A DNA stretch of 11,053 bases from the NCBI GenBank assembly GCA_017391185.1, contig JAFOZN010000041.1, forward strand, positions 1 to 11,053, written 5' to 3'. Of the stretch, positions 5,732 through 11,053 are shown piece by piece. The notes under the pieces are model-generated. The model made no database searches. It was not told where the DNA came from and saw nothing but the letters and a program-made list of their open reading frames with translations. How positions within the stretch are numbered: the stretch's first letter is position 1; each line of letters begins with the position of its first letter. The position numbers and the translations under genes were made by a program. The stretch comes from Alistipes sp. Lineage in GTDB: Bacteria > Bacteroidota > Bacteroidia > Bacteroidales > Rikenellaceae.

Positions 5732-7216
5732 ATGGCAGTAGAACTTAAAGATCTGACCAAAGTAGAGGATAACTACTCGAAATGGTACAACGAGCTTGTC
5801 GTGAAGGCAGGTTTGGCTGAGAACTCAGCCGTTAGAGGATGTATGGTCATCAAACCTTATGGTTATGCCATCTGGGAGAAGATGCAGCGCGTCTTGGACG
5901 ATATGTTCAAGCAGACAGGACACGAGAACGCATACTTCCCGCTTTTCATCCCTAAGTCATTCTTCTCACGCGAGGCATCACACGTTGAGGGCTTCGCCAA
6001 GGAGTGTGCCGTAGTGACTCACTACCGTTTGATGAATGATCCAGAGGGCAAGGGTATCGTAGTCGATCCTGAGGCTCGTTTGGAGGAGGAGCTCATCGTA
6101 CGTCCTACATCCGAAACTATCATCTGGAACACATATAAGAATTGGATCACATCGTACCGCGATCTGCCAATCCTGTGCAACCAGTGGGCTAACGTAGTGC
6201 GTTGGGAGATGCGTACACGCCTCTTCTTGCGTACCGCCGAGTTCCTCTGGCAGGAGGGCCATACTGCTCACGCCACACGCGAGGAGGCTATCGCCGAGGC
6301 AGAGAAGATGGTACACGTATATGAGACCTTTGCTCAGGATTATATGGGTGTACCTGTGGTGGTTGGCCACAAGTCACCAAACGAGCGTTTCGCAGGTGCT
6401 GAGGATACCTTGACTATCGAGGCTTTGATGCAGGATGGTAAGGCTTTGCAGAGTGGTACTTCTCACTTCTTGGGTCAGAACTTCGCCAAGGCCTTTGACG
6501 TTACATACACCAACAAGGAGGGTAAGCAGGAGTACGTTTGGGCTACATCGTGGGGCGTATCGACACGCCTAATGGGTGCCTTGATCATGGCTCACTCAGA
6601 TAACAATGGTTTGGTTTTGCCACCAAAGTTGGCTCCAATCCAGGTAGCTATGGTGCCTATCTATAAGGGTGACGAGCAGTTGGCTCTGATGAAGGAGAAG
6701 ATGGAGGCTATCGCCTCTGAGATGCGTAAGTTGGGTATCTCTGTGAAGGTGGATGCACGCGACAATGTGCGTTCAGGCTTCAAGTTCGCTGAGTATGAGC
6801 TCAAGGGTGTGCCTGTACGCCTTGCTATGGGTCCACGCGATATGCAGAACGGCACTATCGAGGTTGCCCGCCGCGACACCTTGACTAAGGAGACTGTATC
6901 GCAGGAGGGTATCGCTCAGTATGTGGCAAATCTGTTGGAGGAGATTCAGGCCAACATCTTCAAGAAGGCTTTGGACTACCGCAACTCTATGATCACCGAG
7001 GTAAACACTTGGGAGGAGTTTGTGGATGTATTGGAGAACAAGGGTGGTTTCATCTCTGCTCACTGGGATGGTACACCAGAGACCGAGGTTGCTATCAAGG
7101 AGGCTACCAAGGCTACGATCCGTTGTATTCCTTTGGATGCTAAGCCAGAGGAGGGCAAGTGTATCTTCTCAGGCAAGCCATCTTCTTGCCGCGTACTCTT
7201 CGCTAAGAGCTACTAA
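5732..7216 (+). CDS. proS: Prolyl-tRNA synthetase, short archaeal/eukaryotic-like type
   Basis: Cytoplasmic class II aminoacyl-tRNA synthetase that charges tRNA-Pro with proline. At 494 residues it matches the short type without the editing insertion found in long bacterial ProRS. The order of motifs fits: a motif 1 region with Phe-Pro-Leu-Phe-Ile-Pro (69-74), RPTSETI (124-130, the TxE proline-binding loop), the arginine region VRWEMRTR (156-163), the motif 2 region [15 protein letters not shown] (168-182), [11 protein letters not shown] (241-251) and the motif 3 region [16 protein letters not shown] (275-290). An anticodon-binding domain follows, and a C-terminal domain ends in VLFAKSY, typical of this type. 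That tail carries only Cys465, Cys477 and Cys486, fewer than the four-Cys zinc site known in some relatives. The protein starts [23 protein letters not shown] 5732 fits the family N-terminus. Expressed alone, with terminators on both sides. Confidence 0.97.
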   Translation: MAVELKDLTKVEDNYSKWYNELVVKAGLAENSAVRGCMVIKPYGYAIWEKMQRVLDDMFKQTGHENAYFPLFIPKSFFSREASHVEGFAKECAVVTHYRLMNDPEGKGIVVDPEARLEEELIVRPTSETIIWNTYKNWITSYRDLPILCNQWANVVRWEMRTRLFLRTAEFLWQEGHTAHATREEAIAEAEKMVHVYETFAQDYMGVPVVVGHKSPNERFAGAEDTLTIEALMQDGKALQSGTSHFLGQNFAKAFDVTYTNKEGKQEYVWATSWGVSTRLMGALIMAHSDNNGLVLPPKLAPIQVAMVPIYKGDEQLALMKEKMEAIASEMRKLGISVKVDARDNVRSGFKFAEYELKGVPVRLAMGPRDMQNGTIEVARRDTLTKETVSQEGIAQYVANLLEEIQANIFKKALDYRNSMITEVNTWEEFVDVLENKGGFISAHWDGTPETEVAIKEATKATIRCIPLDAKPEEGKCIFSGKPSSCRVLFAKSY

Positions 7217-7239
7217 TAGCCTCTTTAGGCATAAGACAA

Positions 7240-7287
7240 GAGAGCCAATCATCGGGGGAGTTTTCCGATGGTTGGCTTTCGCTTTTT
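7240..7287 (+). terminator. proS terminator, overlapping the comEC 3' end
   Basis: A long hairpin pairs 7240-7255 with 7265-7280 (16 positions with two G-T wobbles; core AGCCAATCATCGG with CCGATGGTTGGCT) around a 9-base loop, followed by GCTTTTTGG and, a little later, CCTTTTTC. It sits 24 bases past the proS stop. The comEC stop codon (7249-7251) and final codons lie inside the hairpin. No T-run follows on the minus strand, so it looks specific to proS. Confidence 0.72.
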
Positions 7288-8877
7288 GGCTCCTTTTTCT
7301 ATGCCCCAGACAAGGGCGGTCAGCAGAGCGTATATAATATAGATAGTGATGCAGAGGCTCAGATCTATCCTTATATCATAGGCCACTAAGCCCATCCGAC
7401 TGCACCACTCGGCCAGCGAGTTCATCCAGCCCACCGAGAGCTCCAATATCCCACTCGCCACGCCCTGCAACAATCCCATGGGCATCAATATCCAGAGCAG
7501 AGAGACTCCGACCACCACGCCTGCCAAAAGCACCATCACGGGCCCCACAACCACACTCCACAGCGAAAACTGCCCGAAGAGATATGACGCCAGAGGGATG
7601 GTTATTAAGGATGCCGCCACCGAAATCGTGAACGAAGAGAGCAGCCAACGCTCGGCCCAAATAAAGACTACGCGCAGAGCCATACGGATTTTGTGGCGTT
7701 GCAGCCACTGTCGCTTCTCCAGCTCCAGCCTATGCCAACCTGCCACCCATCTTATAACAGGCATCGCCCACTCCACAATGGCAAATACGGCCAACACAGA
7801 GAGCTGAAAACCCGCATCATAGATATTCTCCCCACGCCACAGCAACATCGCCATAGCCGTAAAGCAGAGCGCATTGAGCGAGTTATAGCGCGAAGCCACA
7901 AGCAAAGAGAGTTGCAGCAAAGAAAACATCACCGCAGCTCTGATGGTCGAGGGCGCTAAGCCTGTCATCGTAGCATAGCCCCATATCACCGCTATGGCCA
8001 CTAAAGCTCTGGCCACCTGTCCACGCCGAAAGAGAGCCAACGGCAGAAGCAACAAATTTATCAGCGCAAAGAGATAACCCACATGCAACCCCGAAACGGC
8101 CAACAGGTGCGCCCCTCCGCAAAGCACATAATCTCGGCGCAAAGCGGTTGTAATCTCGCCTCTATCGCCGATAGCCATCGCCAAGATAATCGGCTCGACA
8201 CTCTCGGTGAGCTCTAAGCGATGGATCTTTTGGCGAGCCATAGCCTGCACTCGCTCCGCGAGCGTTGGGCGAAAGGCATATCGCTCGATGATCATTTCTC
8301 TCGTTAGATATATCTGCCCTACGATACCCTGACGAGCCATATACTTGCCGTATTGGCTTTCAGATGAGGATGCACTTTGAGAGTGGGCAAGCTCTTGAGA
8401 TTGGGCGTGGCCGCGGCCTGAGGCAAATCCGCTGATTCGGGCCTTGGTAAGAATCTCTTCGCCACCTCTTAGCTCCACACTCTCATCGCAGATTAGGCGC
8501 ACCTCGGAGTGGCATCTCTCGCCATCTGCGCTCAGGATCTCGGCTTGGGCATAACGAGTGGTCGGAGAGGGGTTTCTGACGGAGGTTATTCTCAGATGAA
8601 GTAGTCTCGGCTCCCCACCCAAAGATAGCTCATCGTGGCTAAGTTGCATAGATACTGCTCCCGCAAAGCTAAGGGCAAAGAAAAGGTATATGGTCGAGAA
8701 TGATTTACCGTATCTTGCCACCGCCATCCCCACACTCACAACAAAGCCGACTACTACACTCCACAGTGGCGGAGAGAAGTAATCGGCCAATAATATACCT
8801 GCCACAACAGCCCCCAAAGCTACTCCCATTGGCGCATGTGCTATGCGCTCGGATATAGCCGCGAAACGGGTTCTCAT
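7249..8877 (-). CDS. comEC: ComEC/Rec2-family membrane protein (DNA-uptake channel type)
   Basis: A 542-residue polytopic membrane protein with the ComEC/Rec2 competence domain, which forms the inner-membrane channel for single-stranded DNA in naturally transformable bacteria. The N-terminal part (about 15-190) has hydrophobic segments near 18-50 and 62-76, then a soluble DUF4131/OB-like region ending in YGKYMARQGI (176-185). The competence core starts near 225; its hallmarks are HLLAVSGLHVG (257-267) and GLAPSTIRAAV (307-317), followed by many membrane helices to about 530. The C-terminal metallo-beta-lactamase-like nuclease domain of Gram-positive ComEC is absent, as is common in Bacteroidales. 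A Ser/Gln/His-rich stretch at about 154-173 sits where relatives usually have an Asn-Pro-Gly-x-Phe-Asp-Tyr-type motif. It is 195 bases downstream of the COG2509 gene and convergent with proS. Whether this organism is competent is unknown. Confidence 0.9.
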   Translation of the reverse strand: MRTRFAAISERIAHAPMGVALGAVVAGILLADYFSPPLWSVVVGFVVSVGMAVARYGKSFSTIYLFFALSFAGAVSMQLSHDELSLGGEPRLLHLRITSVRNPSPTTRYAQAEILSADGERCHSEVRLICDESVELRGGEEILTKARISGFASGRGHAQSQELAHSQSASSSESQYGKYMARQGIVGQIYLTREMIIERYAFRPTLAERVQAMARQKIHRLELTESVEPIILAMAIGDRGEITTALRRDYVLCGGAHLLAVSGLHVGYLFALINLLLLPLALFRRGQVARALVAIAVIWGYATMTGLAPSTIRAAVMFSLLQLSLLVASRYNSLNALCFTAMAMLLWRGENIYDAGFQLSVLAVFAIVEWAMPVIRWVAGWHRLELEKRQWLQRHKIRMALRVVFIWAERWLLSSFTISVAASLITIPLASYLFGQFSLWSVVVGPVMVLLAGVVVGVSLLWILMPMGLLQGVASGILELSVGWMNSLAEWCSRMGLVAYDIRIDLSLCITIYIIYALLTALVWGIEKGAKKRKPTIGKLPR

Positions 8878-8892
8878 AGCAAGGTTAGTTTT

Positions 8893-8911
8893 AATTCAAA
8901 ATTCAAAATTA
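8893..8911 (-). repeat. TTTTGAA heptamer tandem repeat upstream of comEC
   Basis: On the minus strand AATTTTGAATTTTGAATTA spans 8911-8893: two exact TTTTGAA units (8908-8902, 8901-8895) plus partial ones, ending 15 bases before the comEC ATG. It is identical over 19 bases to the run before proS and in the same orientation to the gene. Confidence 0.7.
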
Positions 8912-8936
8912 CGATTAAGCGAGCGCATAAGCTAAA
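8904..8936 (-). promoter_or_regulatory. Candidate comEC promoter
   Basis: On the minus strand TTTA (8936-8933, three of four bases of the -33 box), a 21-base spacer and TAATTTTG (8911-8904, full -7 match) lie about 27 bases before the comEC ATG. The -7 box is made from the first TTTTGAA unit of the repeat. Confidence 0.45.
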
Positions 8937-8952
8937 TGTATTTTACTTATGC
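8925..8952. repeat. Inverted repeat in the comEC promoter region
   Basis: GCATAAG (8925-8931) and CTTATGC (8946-8952) are perfect inverted copies around a 14-base AT-rich spacer that includes the candidate -33 box. Both arms are bordered by GAGCG (8921-8925 region and 8954-8958). It could be an operator or a small RNA hairpin; no T-run supports a terminator. Confidence 0.4.
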
Positions 8953-8963
8953 CGAGCGTGAGC

Positions 8964-9002
8964 AATTAAAAGCCTCCCTTGTGGTGGTTAAAATTGGGGC
9001 TT
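8964..9002 (-). terminator. Weak terminator candidate after the COG2509 gene
   Basis: On the minus strand AAGCC (9002-8998) can pair with GGCTT (8974-8970), followed by TTAATTG. The stem has only five clean pairs plus two more across a bulge, with a long loop, so it is a poor match to an intrinsic terminator, although its position 70-110 bases past the stop is right. Confidence 0.25.
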
Positions 9003-9014
9003 ACGCGCGGTAAT

Positions 9015-9076
9015 ATTTCTCTCTTCTCTTTCAACTTTCATCTTTCCTCTCTCATCTCTCCTCTTTCAACTCTCAC
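9015..9076 (-). repeat. Degenerate heptanucleotide tandem array, GATGARA family
   Basis: Eight 7-bp units plus a partial one; on the minus strand, in transcription order, GTTGAAA, GAGGAGA, GATGAGA, GAGGAAA, GATGAAA, GTTGAAA, GAGAAGA, GAGAAAT. The array begins at the stop codon of the COG2509 gene: the TGA (9075-9073) is part of the first partial unit GTGAGA. As in the other two arrays, the purine-rich strand is the coding strand and the array directly follows a stop. Confidence 0.78.
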
Positions 9077-10629
9077 CTGCCTACATATTGGGCTACGGCT
9101 TGGGCTATGCGCTCGCCATCGAGTGCTGCCGAGATGATTCCGCCAGCGTAGCCTGCGCCCTCACCCGAAGGGAATAGACCTCGCACCTCAGGGTGCATGA
9201 GAGTCTCTCTATCGCGCGGAATACGCACAGGGGTTGAGGTGCGCGACTCCACACCCACAACTATGGCTTGCGAGGTGAGATAGCCGTGCATCTTGCGATC
9301 AAACGAGGCGATACCCTTACGCAGAGCCGATGAGATAAACTCAGGCATCCACTCATCCAAGCGCGAGCATACAAGCCCCGGAACGTATGATGTTACGGGC
9401 AGAGAGGTCGATTTGCGCCCCGCCACGAAGTCCGATACGCGTTGCGCTGGAGCAATCTGCTGCTCGCCTCCATTCTCTCGTGCCGCGCGCTCCAACTGCT
9501 CCTGAAAGACCAAACCCGCCAATGGGCCATGCTCAGGGATGAGATGCTCGAAATCCTCGACTCTCACCTCTGTGACCAAACCCGAATTTGCCCATATCGA
9601 GCCGCGATTGCTGGGCGACATACCGTTTACCACCGACTCCTCTTGGTGAGTCATCGCTGGCACGATGAAACCTCCAGGGCACATGCAGAATGAATATACA
9701 CCTCGGCCATCGACCTGATTAACAAGCGAATATGATGCCGCAGGGAGATACTCGCCACGCTCTGGCTGGTGGTATTGTATTGAGTCGATGAGACGTTGCG
9801 GATGCTCGATGCGCACGCCCATAGCGCACGCCTTAGCCTCCAGGCGTACTCCGTCACGATGCAGCGTGCGGTAGATATCCTTGGCCGAATGTCCCGTAGC
9901 CAAGACCACAGCCGCACCCTCGATAAGCTCATCTCCAACCTCGACACCCACAATCTGGCCATCCTTTAGGCGAAAACCACTTACACGGCTTGAGAAGTGA
10001 ATCTCGCCGCCCTGACGCACGATGGTCTCACAGATGTTGGTGATGATGCGTGGGAGTTTGTCGGTGCCGATGTGGGGGTGCGCCTCGAAGAGAATCTCTG
10101 GCGTAGCACCATGGAATACGAGCGTCTGCAAGGCTTTATTATAGTCGCCACGCTTCTTGCTGCGAGTGAAGAGCTTACCATCGGAGAAAGTACCCGCACC
10201 TCCCGCACCGAAGGCGTAGTTTGAGTCGGGGTCGATGGCTTGGTTGCGGTTGATCTGTGCTATGTCGTGCTTGCGTGGCAAGACCTCCTTGCCTCGCTCC
10301 AGAAGTATCGGCTTATAACCCAACTCGATGAGTCTCAGCGCAGCGAACAATCCCGCAGGGCCCGATCCCACTACCACTACTGGAGTCGAGTTGCTCACAT
10401 CGGGATAGTCGAAATGTATCGGCTCAGGCTGAGGCTCCTGATCTATAAAGAGCTCCAGCGTGAGGTTGACCTTCACAGGCTTGCGGCGAGCGTCAATCGA
10501 GCGTTTTAAAACCCTCACCAGCGCCACATCATCTCTCTTGATGCCCATCTGACGGGCTGCCAAAGAGGTATATGCCTCGACATCGGCCGAGAGTTTGGGT
10601 GAAAGTTGCAGGGTTATAGTCTTTGACAT
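9073..10629 (-). CDS. FAD-dependent oxidoreductase, COG2509 family
   Basis: A 518-residue cytoplasmic flavoprotein of unknown substrate, in the COG2509 group of FAD-dependent dehydrogenase-like proteins that are widespread in bacteria. Residues 1-80 are the family's N-terminal extension, with VALVRVLKRSIDARRK near 35-50. The Rossmann FAD-binding motif VVVVGSGPAGLFAALRL is at 84-100, with its acidic strand end at Leu-Leu-Glu-Arg-Gly (109-113). FGAGGAGTFSDGKLFTR (140-156) is a strong family signature, VVLATGHSAKDIY (241-253) is the second dinucleotide-fold motif, and GLFPSGEGAGYAGGI near 487-501 is the C-terminal FAD contact. Cys-Met-Cys-Pro-Gly-Gly-Phe in the middle is also typical. The length is normal for the family and ATG 10629 gives the expected N-terminus. 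Upstream of comEC, same strand, 195 bases apart, with a separate comEC promoter candidate between them, so cotranscription is uncertain. Confidence 0.9.
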   Translation of the reverse strand: MSKTITLQLSPKLSADVEAYTSLAARQMGIKRDDVALVRVLKRSIDARRKPVKVNLTLELFIDQEPQPEPIHFDYPDVSNSTPVVVVGSGPAGLFAALRLIELGYKPILLERGKEVLPRKHDIAQINRNQAIDPDSNYAFGAGGAGTFSDGKLFTRSKKRGDYNKALQTLVFHGATPEILFEAHPHIGTDKLPRIITNICETIVRQGGEIHFSSRVSGFRLKDGQIVGVEVGDELIEGAAVVLATGHSAKDIYRTLHRDGVRLEAKACAMGVRIEHPQRLIDSIQYHQPERGEYLPAASYSLVNQVDGRGVYSFCMCPGGFIVPAMTHQEESVVNGMSPSNRGSIWANSGLVTEVRVEDFEHLIPEHGPLAGLVFQEQLERAARENGGEQQIAPAQRVSDFVAGRKSTSLPVTSYVPGLVCSRLDEWMPEFISSALRKGIASFDRKMHGYLTSQAIVVGVESRTSTPVRIPRDRETLMHPEVRGLFPSGEGAGYAGGIISAALDGERIAQAVAQYVGR

Positions 10630-10700
10630 AATCGGGTGATTATTAATGTTTTCTACGGCTCAAAACACCCCTCAACCAAGGGCCAATTTTGATTTCATCA

Positions 10701-10708
10701 CAAAGGTA
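10701..10708 (-). promoter_or_regulatory. Candidate -7 box of the COG2509 gene promoter
   Basis: On the minus strand 10708-10701 reads TACCTTTG, a full -7 match about 72 bases before the ATG at 10629. No TTTG lies 19-21 bases upstream, so the -33 side is weak. The same octamer is used by the divergent higB promoter. Confidence 0.42.
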
Positions 10709-10809
10709 GCATAAATTTGGGAAATAATATGTATAAGCGCCAAAATTGAGAGTAAGGATCTTTATCTCGAAAAAGTAGCGTTGTAATGTGAAACCTATTA
10801 TGTTTATAC

Positions 10810-10828
10810 AAATAATGTAATATTATTT
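10810..10828. promoter_or_regulatory. Palindrome overlapping the higB -33 box, candidate operator
   Basis: AAATAAT (10810-10816), 5 bases, ATTATTT (10822-10828) is a perfect inverted repeat whose right arm overlaps the TTTG -33 box (10827-10830). Toxin-antitoxin operons are typically repressed by the antitoxin at such a site. The region is very AT-rich, so chance is a real alternative. Confidence 0.35.
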
Positions 10829-10857
10829 TGTTTTTGGGAACTTTTGTATTACCTTTG
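10827..10857 (+). promoter_or_regulatory. Bacteroidetes-type promoter of higB
   Basis: TTTG (10827-10830), 19 bases, TACCTTTG (10850-10857): a full consensus match. Transcription would begin near 10864, leaving only about 14 bases before the ATG at 10878. Confidence 0.8.
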
Positions 10858-10877
10858 CATAACCAAACGTAAAACAA

Positions 10878-11053
10878 ATGAGAATCATCGCACACAGAAC
10901 ATTGGTAATGTTCTATACAAAACACGCCGATGCTAAAACCGCTATTGAAGAGTGGTTTCACAAAACAGAAAAGGCAAATTGGGAATCATTTGCCGATATT
11001 AAAAAGAGTTTCAATAGCGTTGATGCGGTGGGTAACCAAAGATTTGTATTCAA
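10878..11053 (+). CDS. higB: HigB-family type II toxin (mRNA interferase), N-terminal part
   Basis: The first 58 codons of a gene that runs off the window end. The product starts MRIIAHRTLVMFYTKHADA and continues with Ile-Glu-Glu-Trp-Phe, Ala-Asn-Trp, FADIKKSF (38-45) and VGNQRFVF (51-58). This pattern of an N-terminal strand with Arg, HADA, a W-containing helix, x-A-D-I-K and G-N-x-R-x-V-F is characteristic of the HigB toxin family, whose members of about 95-105 residues cleave mRNA, often at the ribosome. The cognate helix-turn-helix antitoxin HigA should follow just downstream; in higBA modules the toxin gene comes first. The 60 bases from 10881 contain 24 G or C, lower than the neighbouring genes, and codons favour AAA, ATT and AGA, which fits a transferred module. 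Whether the toxin is complete and paired cannot be seen here. Confidence 0.85.
   Translation, partial: MRIIAHRTLVMFYTKHADAKTAIEEWFHKTEKANWESFADIKKSFNSVDAVGNQRFVF
10896..10914. repeat. Perfect inverted repeat inside the start of higB
   Basis: AGAACATT (10896-10903) and AATGTTCT (10907-10914) are perfect inverted copies around GGT, inside codons 7-13. It lies about 35 bases after the predicted transcription start. It could be a second operator or an mRNA hairpin limiting translation, but an 8-bp repeat of this kind can also occur by chance in a window this size. Confidence 0.4.

Noticed and set aside
7219..7230. Small GCCT/AGGC hairpin after proS as a comEC terminator
   Set aside because: Only four base pairs and no T-run on the minus strand.
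8338..8418. Possible frameshift in comEC at the Ser-rich stretch
   Set aside because: The frame is intact on both sides and returns to the family motif YGKYMARQGI directly after, so an insertion fits better than a frameshift.
10698..10961. Open frame of 87 codons on the minus strand across the higB promoter and start
   Set aside because: It is antisense to the HigB reading frame and its consensus promoter, and the translation resembles no family and has AT-rich intergenic composition.

Overview
The window is an ordinary-looking chromosomal stretch from a member of the Bacteroidales; a gut Rikenellaceae/Alistipes-like genome is my best guess, but the rank below order is inference. The evidence is the two-box Bacteroidetes promoter (TTTG, about 19-21 bp, TAnnTTTG), seen clearly at three places, the absence of Shine-Dalgarno sequences before the starts, the lipoproteins with Bacteroidetes-style signals, and the protein families present (DUF2147 protein, OmpP1/FadL-type barrel, COG2509 flavoprotein, ComEC lacking its nuclease domain).

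Layout. Minus strand, 1-1200: the N-terminal part of glycine C-acetyltransferase (kbl, cut by the window edge), then a secreted DUF2147 protein with its own promoter and a good terminator. A 344-bp divergent intergenic region (1201-1544) holds back-to-back promoters and a structured leader with a possible 17-codon upstream ORF. Plus strand, 1545-5581: a three-gene envelope operon of a large low-complexity lipoprotein, a FadL/OmpP1-like outer-membrane barrel and an endonuclease/exonuclease/phosphatase-fold lipoprotein, closed by a 14-bp terminator hairpin. Plus strand, 5732-7216: prolyl-tRNA synthetase. Its terminator overlaps the 3' end of the convergent comEC gene. Minus strand, 7249-10629: comEC-like channel gene and a COG2509 FAD-dependent oxidoreductase. 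Plus strand, 10878-11053: the start of a HigB-family toxin gene with a near-perfect promoter, AT-rich relative to its neighbours and probably the edge of a toxin-antitoxin module (antitoxin expected past the window end).

How the genes fit together: the lipoprotein, barrel and phosphoesterase-fold lipoprotein are closely spaced with no internal promoter visible, so they are probably co-expressed envelope proteins of unknown joint role. The other genes are unrelated housekeeping functions: threonine/glycine metabolism, translation, DNA uptake and redox.

The most unusual feature is not a gene. Five intergenic junctions carry degenerate 7-bp tandem repeats of two families, both with fixed orientation relative to the flanking genes: purine-rich GATGARA units (612-648, 2944-3013, 9015-9076) following the stop of the upstream gene, and TTTTGAA units (5700-5722, 8893-8911) just before start codons. 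I see no CRISPR array, tRNA, rRNA or insertion sequence, and no convincing new multi-gene system.
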